Shown here one piece after another: positions 53,730 to 64,000 of a stretch of DNA of 64,000 bases. The notes beneath the pieces were generated by a model that was not told the DNA's origin, ran no database searches, and saw only the letters and a program-made list of their open reading frames with translations. Numbering within the stretch: the first letter of the stretch is position 1; every line of letters begins with the position of its first letter. The DNA comes from Telopea speciosissima. Lineage: Eukaryota; Streptophyta; Magnoliopsida; Proteales; Proteaceae. Made by a program: the position numbers and the translations under genes. The DNA lies in the NCBI RefSeq assembly GCF_018873765.1, contig NC_057922.1, forward strand, positions 15,575,563 through 15,639,562, in the 5' to 3' direction.

Positions 53730-55774
53730 TTTTCTTATTATATCAAATTTTCATTCAAGGTTATTACCCAAAAAAAAAATTAAAAAAAATGGATGATTTT
53801 ACTTCACCTAGCATTGCCACCCTTTAAGAATTGGAAAGGATATAATCCGTCTCAAGCATGGTTCGATTAATAAAAGAAACTGTATGATTTTACTTCACAA
53901 TCTAAGATTCTCGGCAGCATGGTTTGATTAGACCGATCTAACAAGGTTTTATTGGATCGGTTAATCCAATACTTGTCAGTTTTTTTGTTTTTAAAACCCA
54001 TATTTTTTCGTCCTAGAGTCTTTCAAACTGTGATTCATAGATTTGGAGTTTTAAATCCGTGAGAAAAAGGGAGGAATCTGACTGTTTTTTATCAAGGAAT
54101 CGATTAAGGAATATTTCATTCCATGTAAATATTGATCTACTTAAGGTGACCAAGATTTCACACCCATTATTTAAAGATTTAGCCTCAAATCCGCGAGTGA
54201 AAAAGGGGGATCTTACCGTTTTGGATTAGGAATTCATTATGTGAAGATTTTATTCCATGAAAACATTGATTTGATCATACAAAATATGGAGTTTTTTTAG
54301 ATAATGGCGGTAGTGGTTGAGGTTGAGGAGGTGGGAAATATATGATCAACCTAAAAAATAAGGTTAGGGAAACCGTCATAACAGTAATTACCATTTTTTC
54401 AGCCTGATTTTTTTTTATTTTTAAATTTTCTTAATTACAACAATCGATCTGATAAAACCTAGATTTAGTCATTTTTAACTGGTTTAAGACGATTTTGACC
54501 GATCCAGGTCGGTCCTGATCGATCCCGGACCGATCCCGAGATTAGGAGCCTTTGTCTCAAGTTGAGACTCACAACTCTCAATCATGGATTTAATGGTTTT
54601 TTTTTTTTTTTTTTTTGTTGAAAATAAAAATCATTTTGCTTCACAATTCCAAATCCTCAAGTCTCAATAGGACATGGTGACTTCTAACTTGATATAATCT
54701 TAATTTTTTGGGATAATGTTGATTTTTTTTTTTTTAAAAAGAAGGCACCTAATAAAAGTATGAAACTGATTTTCATTTGGGGGGAGAGGTTTCGTACATT
54801 GCCGTGTATGATGCATGATAGTGTTTGAGAATTGTATTGTTCAAAGACAATCCTCTTGCTGCATCCATGAGTTCACACTATGAGAATTGAAGTATCCGCA
54901 GACTGCTATTGGTGCATCTAAGTAACAATAGTATAACTTGTTCTTGTTGTGTAAAGACTCTAATTTTCTCACTGTTGCTCTTTTATTATAGTTACATTTT
55001 CGATTCACATACGTCAAAGTATCTTGGTTGTTGTTGTCATTCACATATGATGATGACATTATGTATCTATAAAAGAAACATGTTTAATATATTTAAACTC
55101 TTAATAGATAAAAGAGGTTTGATATGTAAATATAAGAACTGTAAGCAAAATGATAACCAAACAGGTTAGAATGAATCACATAGTGTCAAGTGGAAGAAGA
55201 AAAGTAGGAGAACATACTATTGAAGAACTAATGGGGTTAGTTCATTACTTCTGATTCATTTGGGCTCAATGTGTATCTTGTACTAATACCTCATGAAGAT
55301 GAAGTCTTGAAAACTTTATCTAGGTTTCATCAAATTTTTAGGTTGTCATCTTCTAACACAAGATTTTAGAAGAAATAATGTGTGAGGTGTGATTATAAGA
55401 TTTGGTGAAGGATTTGGGAGATAATGTTGAAAAAGAGTGTTTTTTTTGGAGATTTGATTTTCAGTTTTGGAGGTTTGATTTTAGGGTTCATCTTTCCCAA
55501 ATGGCTTAGGGCTTGATTTGGGGAAGATGAGGGCAATTTGATCATTTTATTTTCTAATTTTGATGGATTTTTATCAGAATGGCATTTTGGTCATTAGATT
55601 TCCTGAAACTAACGTCCAACGTCCCAAATTAACAGATTGGACCAAAATGCTACACTGTTTTGAAAGGGGGAGTTTGCAATTAGAAAAGTTGTAGGGAGGC
55701 ATTTGGACAAATGAGCATTTTTAGGGGAACATTTGTTAAAAACCAAAAAAAAAAAAAAGAGGAAGAGTGAGAAG
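53730..55774. other. Intergenic sequence, no gene seen
   Basis: AT-rich with poly-T runs near 54599 and 54726. No domain in any open frame. Confidence 0.55.
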
Positions 55775-55817
55775 GGTATTTAGGTAAAAGCAAATGGTGC
55801 TCCAAGGCTTGTTTTGG

Positions 55818-55826
55818 TTATAAATA
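55818..55826 (+). promoter_or_regulatory. TATA box of the relic locus
   Basis: ttataaata in the same context (ggttataaatattg) as the TATA boxes of the two intact genes. Confidence 0.6.
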
Positions 55827-55882
55827 TTGCCCAACCCAAGCGATGAGTTTGTAACTTGTAAGAACAACAACCCAAGCAATCT

Positions 55883-56054
55883 AGATCTTCTACAGCACGC
55901 TACCGTGTCCTGCCTGTGTTGCGTAGACATAGGGCCATGCGCAATGACTGCGTTACCCCCACTCGGGCAAGGTGCTCAAGCAGGGGTATGGCGGTCAATA
56001 CATGCCGTCTTGTGTTTGCGCAGCTCGGCAGGATGGTTAGCCCACGTCGTAGAA
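55883..56054. repeat. MITE with agatcttctac ends
   Basis: Starts agatcttctacagcacgc and ends cgtcgtagaagatct. Interior inverted words (cggcatgtattgaccgcc-like) pair. A relative is at 57308-57476. Confidence 0.6.
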
Positions 56055-57307
56055 GATCTGGATCCCGGTTTGTGTCCGTAAACTCTAGGTAAAGGGTGCA
56101 CGTGTGAGAGAGAGAGAGAGAGAGATGTGTGTGTGTGTGTTCAAAATTACCCATGAATCTCCTTAAAAAATGAGTTTTCTAACCATTTTACCCCTTGTCT
56201 GTACCGTGCTATTGATACGATATCGGCATAGTATCGGTGACTAGAAAAACCGATAGGTATCACCCGATACGGACGGTACGAAACCAATACTTAGAACCAT
56301 GATCTGTTCGAAGAAAAACGATGAGGATGAAATGTTGAATGCAAAATTAATTAAATAGAAAAATTAAAGAAAAAAAATGAATGGAGTAAAAAATGGGAGA
56401 GAGAAGAAGCGGGTGGATGCTTTCATTTTTTACTATTTTAGTGAAAAAAATAGTAAAAAATAGAAGAAGAATGGTCGGTTAAATAGATTAGAAGGTTACT
56501 AGGTGAAAAGCAAGGGCAATCTGGGTATTTAAAAATATGAGAGAAGAAGGAGATGTAAAAGTTTAAAAGCAGGTAGTTTCAAAAAAACAATTTAAGGTAA
56601 GGTAACTTTTGTAAATATAGGCTAAGTGTAGGATAGTGATACTAATTGCCCTTAAAGAGAAGATTTTCTTAGTTCAGTTTATGTCTTCTTATATGACTGG
56701 TTAATGTCAAAAAGGCCAAAAACTTGTATGCCCCTTAAAGATCTGGAATTACCGAATCGGATCATGGCATGTGGAATCTCTTGGGGAACCCACCCCCAAT
56801 TTTAATTTTGAAAAAATTATTTAAAGAATAATAGTTTTAAACGAAATTTTCTCCTCTTAAGTTCCTATCCGGTCAGGTTCATAGGTTCCTCTCATAGGGA
56901 GAACAGAAATGACGATCTCACCCCACCATGCAGTGTGTTCGTACAGGGATCCTGAGAGAAGTTAGATTCTAAACCCGAGCAATTGTTGTGGTTCAAGGAG
57001 TTCAATTAATGCATGATAAGTAACCCTGGCTTATTCAAAAGCTAAGGCTTGTGACTTGTGAGGACAGTATTCGTTTTTCTACTCTTGCAACACTGGAACC
57101 ATGCGTGGTGGGAGGTGGGGGTGGGGGGTGGGGGCAAAAGAGGTGTCCGATGTGCCTGCTCTGCCCTCTGAGTTTTCTGTGCCCTTTGTCCTCCTGTTTT
57201 AAGTATGGAGTGTAGAGGTGTTGTTTATTATCAAAAAAAAATGTAGAGGTGTTGTACGTGACTCCTCAGGGTTGCCAGATGCCTCTTGCATGCAACTGTT
57301 CTGAGGA

Positions 57308-57476
57308 TCCAGATCTTGAATGGCATGCTGCCCGTAGTGGCCTGTACGGTATAGACTGGGTCGCATGTGCAATGATTGTCTTATCCTCGTTCGGGTAAGG
57401 TGTTTGGGTAAGGGTAAGGCGATCATTGTGCCTGCGGCTCAGGCCGCTACATGCAGTATGCCGTAGAAGATCTGAT
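57308..57476. repeat. MITE related to 55883-56054
   Basis: Begins ccagatcttgaatggcatgc and ends gcagtatgccgtagaagatc, and shares the central tcgttcgggtaaggtg motif in the opposite orientation. Confidence 0.5.
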
Positions 57477-57928
57477 TAGTAGTTTAGTACAGGCCACTTC
57501 TTGTGAGGTTTTTTTTTTTAAAGAACGTTTTAGGTACTTAAGTTTGAAAACGGGATGTTTGGGGTTCCTATTATTAACAGGTTTTCTAGATCAAAGTTAT
57601 TTCCATTTTTACCCTTGTAATCTAGTGTTTGGTTAGCCCAAATTAATATCCACCCATCACCACCACCACCACAACATACTGTACTGCAGCAACCGTGATT
57701 GAGCAAATTTTATTTTTTCTTTTCTTCTCGAGCTCGACACTACTAAATGTCGCATCTTCTACGTGTTGAGCTCTCAACACTATAAAAGAATTGGAGAGGG
57801 ATTTCCCTATCACCCTTCCACCTTATCTGCACTACTTCGGGGTGCTTGAGTAAGAAAAGAAAAAAAAAAATAGAAAGTATAACAAGGGTACTTAGGTAAA
57901 AACAAATGATGCTCAGAGGCTGCTCCGG

Positions 57929-57937
57929 TTATAAATA
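57929..57937 (+). promoter_or_regulatory. TATA box, inhibitor gene 1
   Basis: ttataaata about 120 bp before the ATG, conserved in position in all three units. Confidence 0.7.
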
Positions 57938-58052
57938 TTGGCCAAACAAACAATGAGGTTGTAACTTGTAAGAGCAAGAAGTTATAACTGGTTGTGTCTG
58001 TGTAAATCGTAGGTGAAGGCTGTAAGTGAGAGAGAAGGAGAGAGAGATCGAG

Positions 58053-58550
58053 ATGGGTGTGAAGGTGGTGTTGATGATAACACTAATGGTGTTGTTCTCT
58101 CTAGGAACAGTCCCTGCTCCACTGGGTGCTACTAGGGTCGACGTTGCTGAGCTTCTCGCTTCCATTGACCAACCAAATGGTAATATATATATATATGCAT
58201 ATATGTGGTTTGTGAAGTCAGAATGAGTACTAAATTTAGGGTTTCAGGTAGCAAAAAGGGTTAATATTACATTCTCATGACATTGTGTTATGCTGCTTGC
58301 TTGTTTGATTGTTTGATTGACAGGAAATAGTTGGGACGATACCTGGTGCGAAACTTGCGTCTGCACAAGGTCAATTCCTCCTAGATGCCACTGCGAGGAT
58401 GCTTCTGCCTGCACCAAATGCGTCTGTTACATAACTGTGTCTGCTGCACTTAAGCCAATGTGCGAATCTATCGCTTCTCAGTTCGACAGATTCTGTCCTC
58501 TTAACCTTGCCACAACTGCTGAGAGGAGGAACCAAGCAATCTTCCCCTGA
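58053..58550 (+). CDS. Bowman-Birk-type serine protease inhibitor, copy 1
   Basis: Two exons, 58053-58179 and 58324-58550, with a 144-bp GT-AG intron splitting a Gly codon, give 117 residues. A hydrophobic N-terminal signal peptide (MGVKVVLMITLMVLFSLG) predicts secretion or vacuolar entry. The mature part has the Bowman-Birk reactive loop CTRSIPPRC, with P1 Arg, which predicts trypsin-type inhibition. Ten cysteines follow the order WCETCVC, RCHC, ACTKCVC, PMC and FCPLN. The second Bowman-Birk loop is absent, so it is single-headed, as in 10-Cys monocot-type members. The C-terminal tail after FCPLN is unfamiliar. AATAAA lies at 58771-58776. Probable role: defence against digestive or pathogen proteases (inferred from the family). 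Confidence 0.87.
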
Positions 58551-58770
58551 TGACCTCAACCCTAACCACCATCAAATAATAGTCTCCTCCATCGATCTAC
58601 TATATATGTCTCTCAAGTCTGAACCATGGTCGTGGTCCTGCTTAGGTTCTTAGTGTGTGTTTCTGCTTTCTTTATGTTTTGTATAGTTTATTTGCAATCC
58701 CTACTACTCATAGTTTCATCTTCATAAGATTGTAACCAGTGGATGGGTGTTAGCAAAGTTGTTTCCTGAT

Positions 58771-58776
58771 AATAAA
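58771..58776 (+). terminator. Poly-A signal, inhibitor gene 1
   Basis: AATAAA about 220 bp after the stop, conserved in copy 2 at 63053-63058. Confidence 0.55.
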
Positions 58777-60250
58777 GAGGAGATTTTCTTATTACTATCA
58801 ACAATGTTTGGCTCAAGTCAAAAGGGTTTAAAAAAAAAAATAAAAAAAAATAAAAAAAAATAAAAAAAATCTTGTGTACCTTAAAGATCTTGTATTACCC
58901 AATCAGATCATGGCATTTGAAATCTCTTGTAGAGTTAGACGTTGACTCCTTATTATTTACCCACTGAATCTTATGGATGGATTTGTCTGAAGTGAAAAAA
59001 ATTCCTTTGCAGTGCCCTAATCTTGCGGTGCACTGCAGTGCGGGCTTGAGAGCTCGATACGTGGAAGATGTGACATCTAATGGTGCGGAGGAGGTCGACG
59101 AGAAAGAAAATAAAAAGAATAAAATTGTATTGCATCAAGCTCACACCATACTTTGGATAAAGGTTCTTCCATGTGTCGAGCTCTCAAAGCCGTAGTGCAT
59201 TGCATTGCAGGAGATTTTAATTAGTTTGGGAGACCAACCACATTTTTTATTTTGAAAAAATTAATTACGTAAAACAGAATTGATGAAATTCCAATACACT
59301 AAAACCCTAAGCACGAACAATTGTAGTTATAGGTGTTCAATTAATGCTCGATAACCTGGCTAATTCAAAAGCTAATTAAGCACCCTACCTGGGCCACATG
59401 TGCAGCGTTGGACACAGTGAAACGTGAATAGACCGCCTCATCCCTGCCCGAACACCTTACCCGAGTAGGGAAGATGTGGTCTTTTTATACCTCACTGAGT
59501 ACCCGGGCAGGGTGCTGGACAGGATCCTTTCGGTTTTCTAATCTTGCAATTCTGGAAGCTTGTGAGGTGGAGGCCAAGAGAGATGTCTGATGTATCTGGC
59601 TCCGCCATCTGATTTGTCTGTGACCTTTGCAGTACTGTTTTTGTAGGGAGTCTTGAGGTGCTGTGACTCCCTAGCGTTGCCAGATGCCTCTTGCATGCTT
59701 CTATCGTTCCAGCTGGGGAGAGCACTTCTCGAGTAATATTGCCCGATGGGTTAGTGTAGGACAAGTTGCAGGCTTCGGGCCTCATGGTGGAACTATGGTT
59801 CGGGGTTCTGGTCTTAAGCGTGTCAAGGGGAGGAAATCTAGTTCTTTCAGAGTTTCAGGTTTTAACCTTCCACACCTTTCTTGCTCGATCCAGTTATAAC
59901 TAATGAGCTTTACGCTTTAAGTTAGATCTACAAGAAGGTGTAGATGAAAAAAAAAAAAATAAAAAAAATTCAAAGCAAAACTGATTGCTAAAGGCTACAC
60001 CCACAAGAAGTGATAGATTATTTTGAGGCATTTTTACCATTAAGTACCCTAAGTTTGCATAAAGAACGTTTTAGGTACTTAAGTTTGAAAAGGGGATGTT
60101 TGGGGTTCCTATTATTAACAGGTTTTCTAGATGAAAGTTATTTCCATTTTTACCCTTGTAATCTAGTGTTTGGTTAGCCCAAATATCCACCCATCACCAC
60201 CACCACCACATACTGTGCTGTAGCAATCGTGATTTGGCAATTTCTTTTTT

Positions 60251-61861
60251 GAGAAAATTACTTGGACACCCCTTGTACTATGGCCATTTTGCTTACGATT
60301 ACCAACGTTTGAAACAATTACTTGACACCCCCGAAAACTGACGGTGTTAGTCTGTTGTTAGTATTTAATTGAAAATGTCCATTTTACCCTTGTCACTTAT
60401 TCAATAGAAAACAGTGAAATTGACAGATTTACCCCTTCCTCCTTCTTCTTCTTCTTCATGCAACCCACCGCCCCTACCCCTACTGATTGCAAACCCTAAT
60501 CGAGTTAGAAAATTTCTCTTTTCTTAAACAAATTTCAAATCAAAATAACCCAAAACCGTTAATTGATTTTCAGATTAAGGGTCTGAATCTGATTTTTCCT
60601 TTTTCTCTTCTACAAGATGGAATTTTGGAGATACCAATCTGTTCTTAGACCAAACATTTCTCTCACCGCTGTCCAAACCACCTGAATCCATGAGAAGAAT
60701 GGTTCTTGTGACATAAAAGACTTCCTATACCAATCCTCTCACCAAAACAACTTGGATTCGCTCCAAATGTAAGCTTTTGAGAAATGAGGGAAAGGGTACT
60801 TCAAATTGGGATTCAGTCCTGAACGTAGACGAAAAAATAGAGGAAAAACAATTTGTAGAATCTCAAATGAGAAGACACCCCAGTACTATTGGTATAGCTC
60901 TGTTCTTCATTGCAGCTCTTACGATTTGGAAAAAACCCAAATGAACAAAAGGGTATAAAATCTGGGTTTTGAGAATTAGGAACACTGAGATTCAAGGATA
61001 CATTGTCACATTGATGGGTTCATGAAAAGGACTAATGACCATCAGAGATTTATGTTTCTTTGTACTCTGCAGCTCTGCAGGTGAATTTAATGAAACCTCA
61101 TTCGAACCCTAAACATCCGTCAAGACTACTTTTTTCTGAAATCGATTAGGGTTAATCAAGCATCTGCTTTTTTCTGAAATTGATTAGGGTTTGAATTTGA
61201 ATCGGTGGGTTATAGGAAGAAGAAGGATTTGAGTTATTTTGATTTGAAATTTGTTTAAAAACAGAGAAAACTTTTTGAAATCGATTAGGGTTTCTGAAAT
61301 CTATCTCCATTGTTGGCTCTCACAGAAAGATGGAGCTCTGTATCAAAGCTCAGCCCTTTTGGGTTTTGGTGCCCTTGGTTCTGGGTTTCCTCTTGGGGCT
61401 CAAGTCTGCCTTAGAGTCCCTCAGATGGATTTACATCTACTTCTTGAGACCTGCAAAGGATCTCAAGAATACGGTTCCTGGGCACTTGTGACCAGACCTA
61501 CAGACGGCATCGAAAAGGAGTTGGCCTTGTAGTTGGTCCGGAAACAATTTGGTGTTGGTGGGTCGCAATCCTGAGAAGCTCAAGAGTGTGTCCGATGCGA
61601 TTAAGTCCAGATATGGTTGGGGGTAAATCTATCTTTTTCTTTTTTTTGTTTGTGGAAAGGGGGTACATCTGTCACTTTAGCACCCTTTAGGGTAGTTTAC
61701 GCATTACAAAAAATTTAACCAATGACATCATCACTAAACTGACGGACTTGACCTACTTGAAAGAAATGGTAAACTGCAGGGGGTGTTCAAGTAATTGTTT
61801 CAAACGCTGGTAATCGTAAGCAAAATGGCCATAGTACAGGGGGTGTCCAAGTAATTTACTC
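60251..61861. mobile_element. Long-TIR Pack-MULE-like element with captured KCR fragment
   Basis: Inverted ends of roughly 200 bp: GAGAAAATTACTTGGACACC at the left and the complement of GAGTAAATTACTTGGACACC at the right, including a shared ccattttgcttacgattacc segment. The flanks are T-rich (ttctttttt and ttttttttt), consistent with a 9-bp duplication. No transposase. The interior carries sequence from a plant 3-oxoacyl-CoA reductase gene. Confidence 0.83.
61330..61620 (+). pseudogene. Captured fragment of very-long-chain 3-oxoacyl-CoA reductase (KCR)
   Basis: Starts MELCIKAQPFWVLVPLVLGF and runs to WIYIYFLRPAKDLK, then in a shifted frame EYGSWALVTRPTDGIEKELA and again shifted NNLVLVGRNPEKLKSVSDAI. 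This is the N terminus and Rossmann start of KCR, the ER-membrane SDR of fatty-acid elongation. The usual TGPTDGIGK glycines are replaced (TRPTDGIEK), and two frameshifts and a stop break it. It is not a working gene. Confidence 0.85.
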
Positions 61862-62027
61862 TTTTTTTTTTTTCTTTTCTTCTCGAGCTTGCCACTGGAT
61901 ATCGCATCTTCCACGTGTCAAGCTCTCACACTAAGGGAATTGGAGAGGGATTTCCCTTTATCACCCTTCCATCCTCTCTGCACTACTTCAGGGTGCTTGA
62001 GTAAGAAAAGAAAAAAAACAAGGCCAA

Positions 62028-62151
62028 ATGTTTTCTGTGCCGGGGCACAGGGTACGTCCAAACACATGGGGGTGGATGAAATGACCACCCTGCCCCTCGA
62101 ATGGCAAGCCCATGTGACTGGGCGCAGGCTGCGCTGCGTCACAGAGAACAT
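62028..62151. repeat. MITE in promoter region of inhibitor copy 2
   Basis: Begins atgttttctgtgccgggg and ends gcgtcacagagaacat. It is absent from the corresponding position of unit 1 (about 57870), where aaaaaaaaaatagaaagt is continuous. It lies about 75 bp upstream of the TATA box. Confidence 0.75.
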
Positions 62152-62226
62152 CAGCCCAAAAAACAAATAGAAAGAATAACATGGGTACTTAGGTAAAAAC
62201 AAATGATGCTCAGAGGCTTGCTCCGG

Positions 62227-62235
62227 TTATAAATA
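62227..62235 (+). promoter_or_regulatory. TATA box, inhibitor gene 2
   Basis: ttataaata, same context and distance to ATG (about 120 bp) as copy 1. Confidence 0.7.
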
Positions 62236-62346
62236 TTGCCCAAACAAACAATTAGGTTGTAACTTGTAAGAGCAAGAAGTTATAAGTGGTTGTGTCTGTG
62301 TAAATCGTAGGTGAAAGCTGTAAGTGAGAGAAAGAGAGAGATCGAG

Positions 62347-62832
62347 ATGGGTGTGAAGGTGGTGTTGATGATAACACTAATGGTGTTGTTCTCTCTAGGA
62401 ACAGTCCCTGCTCCATTGGCTGCTACTAGGGTCGACGTTGCTGAGCTTCTCGCTTCCATTGACCTACCAACTGGTAATATATATATGTGGTTTGTGAAAT
62501 CAGAATCAGTACTAAATTTAGGGTTTCAAGTAGCAAAAAGGGTTAATATTACATTCTCATGACATTGTGTTATGCTGCTTGCTTGTTTGATTGTTTGATT
62601 GACAGGAAATAGTTGGGACGATACCTGGTGCGAAACTTGCGTTTGCACAAGGTCACTTCCTCCTAGATGCCACTGCGAGGATGCTTCTGCCTGCACCAAA
62701 TGCGTCTGTTACATAACTGTGTCTGCTGCACTTAAGCCAATGTGCGAATCTCTCGCTTCTCAGTTCGACAGATACTGTCCTCTTAACCTTGCCACAACTG
62801 CAGAGAGGAGGAACCAAGCAATCTTCCCCTGA
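62347..62832 (+). CDS. Bowman-Birk-type serine protease inhibitor, copy 2
   Basis: Exons 62347-62473 and 62606-62832 give 117 residues, nearly identical to copy 1. The signal peptide is the same, and the reactive loop reads CTRSLPPRC (Ile to Leu after P1'), with P1 Arg kept. Other visible differences are Ala for Gly near the signal-cleavage region, LPTG for QPNG at the exon end, and Leu and Tyr for Ile and Phe near the C terminus. All ten cysteines are kept, so it is probably functional. The intron is 132 bp, 12 bp shorter than in copy 1. AATAAA is at 63053-63058. Expression may differ from copy 1 because of the MITE and MULE upstream. Confidence 0.87.
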
Positions 62833-63052
62833 TGACCTCAACCCTAACCACCATCAAATAATAGTCTCCTCCATCGATCTACTATATATGTTTCTGATGA
62901 ACCATGGTCGTGGTCCTGCTTAGGCTGTTAGTGTGTGTGTTTTTGTGCTTTCTTTATGTCTGGTATAGTTTATTTGCAATCCCTACTACTCTTCGTTTCA
63001 TCTTCATAAGATTGTAACCAGTGGATGGCTGTTAGCAAAGTTGTTTCCTGAT

Positions 63053-63058
63053 AATAAA
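63053..63058 (+). terminator. Poly-A signal, inhibitor gene 2
   Basis: AATAAA in a conserved context (tcctgataataaagagg) with copy 1. Confidence 0.55.
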
Positions 63059-64000
63059 GAGGAGATTTTCTTATTACTGTTAAGAATGTTTGGCTTAAGT
63101 CAAAACGGATAAAAAAAAAAAAAAAAACTAACTTGTGTACCCCTTGAAGATCTTTCATTAGATCATGGCATTTGAAATCTCTTATAGAGTTAGACCTTGA
63201 CTCTAACCACATCTAACGGTGTCGAGTTGGAGAAGAAAAACACGAAAAAAAAACATGTCTTACATCGAGCTTGCATCGTTGAATGAAGTTTCTTATATGT
63301 ATCGAGCTTTCAGGGCGCACTGCACAGAGAATTTTAATTAGTTTGGGAGACCAACCCCATTTTTTATTTTGAAAAAATTAATTACTTAAACGATAACCTG
63401 GCTAATTCAAAATCTAATTAAGCACTCTGCCTGGGCTACACGTGCAGCGCCAGATATAGTAAGGAGTGAAAAGACCGCTTCACCCCTACCCGAACGCCTT
63501 ATCCGATTAGGGATGAAGTGGTCTTTTCATACCTCACTGTGTCCCCGGTGCTGCACATGCAGCCCGAGCAGGGTGCTGGACAGGATCCATTCGGTTTTCT
63601 AGTCTTGCAATTCTGGAAGCTTGTGCGGTGGAGGCCAAGAGAGATGTCTGTTGTATCTGGCTCAGCCATCTGAGTTGTCTGTGACCTTTGCAGTACTGTT
63701 TTTGTAGGGAGTCTTGAGGTGCTGTGACTCCCTAGCGTTGCCAGATGCCTCTTGCATGCTTCTATCGTTCCAGCTGGAGAGAGCACTTCTCGAGTAATAT
63801 TGCCCGATGGGTTAGTGTAGGACAAGTTGCAGGCTTCGGGCCTCATGATGGAACTATGGTTTGGGGCTCTGGTCTTAAGCGTGTCAAGGGGAGGAAGTCT
63901 AGTTCTTTCAGAGTTTCAGGTATGAACCTTCCACACCTTTCTTGTTCGATCCAGTTATAACTAATGAGCTTTACGCTTTAAGTTAGATCTACAAGAAGGT

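Larger units (their letters stand above)
55775..57300 (+). pseudogene. Relic of a third Bowman-Birk locus, coding region lost
   Basis: 55775-55875 matches the promoter and leader of the intact genes (ggttataaatattg, then gtttgtaacttgtaagaac), and 56061-56125 matches the leader up to the start codon region. From about 56650 the sequence matches their 3' flank (gagaagattttctta, then aaagatct and atcatggcat). Between them the two coding exons are absent. A MITE (55883-56054) has entered the leader. I infer an old third copy that lost its coding sequence. Confidence 0.6.
57518..60062 (+). repeat. Tandem unit 1 of the inhibitor locus
   Basis: Begins aaagaacgttttaggtactt, the same words as at 60061. 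It holds the first gene with its promoter and about 1.4 kb of 3' flank. The next unit follows directly. Confidence 0.8.
60063..64000 (+). repeat. Tandem unit 2 of the inhibitor locus (runs off window)
   Basis: Matches 57518-60062 across promoter, gene and 3' flank, with two additions: a MULE at 60251-61861 and a MITE at 62028-62151. The uninterrupted first unit serves as the empty site for both. Confidence 0.8.

Noticed and set aside
59492-59785. 97-codon minus-strand frame, repeated at 63499-63846
   Set aside because: It is conserved only because the two units are recent duplicates. No domain, no plausible promoter, and the third unit does not keep the frame.
1-64000. CRISPR array, phage or bacterial gene cluster
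   Set aside because: No regularly spaced repeats and no prokaryotic gene organisation; all recognised genes are plant genes with introns.

Overview
The window is plant nuclear DNA, almost certainly from a flowering plant. Evidence: spliced genes with GT-AG introns, AT-rich intergenic DNA, Ty1-copia, L1, RTE, MULE, hAT and Au-SINE elements, and an intron-containing elongator tRNA-Met. The species cannot be named from sequence alone. Bowman-Birk inhibitors and very long introns would fit an early-diverging eudicot or magnoliid, but that is only an inference. There are four protein-coding genes (one cut by the window edge), two tRNA genes and dense layers of transposable elements. No CRISPR array, operon or viral genome is visible.

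Region 1 (1-24,045, + strand) holds the 3' part of a PIE1-type SWR1 chromatin-remodelling ATPase gene: five coding exons ending at a stop at 24,043-24,045. Between the third and fourth visible exons lies an 18.5-kb intron, which is a nested set of insertions. An L1-type LINE (minus strand, about 4,264-21,300) was hit by (a) a non-autonomous LTR retrotransposon (4,534-10,087, TSD CATGA), (b) an Au-like SINE (11,309-11,475) and (c) a decayed Ty1-copia element (11,906-19,226, TSD TGAAC). The LTR element carries a solo LTR and a hAT-type element (8,440-9,508, 8-bp TSD) that has captured part of a NGATHA/RAV-type B3 domain. The copia element carries a long-TIR MULE (15,923-17,704, 9-bp TSD) and a 185-bp retro-insert in its 5' LTR.

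Region 2 (24,046-40,559) is gene-poor. It holds a second hAT-type element (25,415-25,949), a probable solo LTR, LTR and SINE fragments, a cluster of foldback MITEs (33.6-35.0 kb) and a GC-rich foldback at 38.6 kb.

Region 3 (40,560-51,946, + strand) is a complete filament-like plant protein (FPP) gene: four coding exons and about 680 codons, mostly coiled coil. Its introns carry RTE-type LINE pieces in opposite orientations and another Au-like SINE.

Region 4 (52.6-53.7 kb) has tRNA-Met(CAT, with intron, minus strand) and tRNA-Gln(TTG, plus strand), with a third hAT-type element between them.

Region 5 (55.7-64.0 kb) is a tandem array of a Bowman-Birk inhibitor locus. There are two intact two-exon genes (58,053-58,550 and 62,347-62,832) and, upstream, a relic that keeps the promoter, leader and 3' flank but has lost the coding sequence. 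The second unit was later interrupted by a long-TIR MULE carrying a broken piece of a very-long-chain 3-oxoacyl-CoA reductase (KCR) gene, and by a MITE in the promoter region. The genes are not functionally linked: chromatin remodelling, a structural coiled-coil protein and defence-type protease inhibitors lie side by side.
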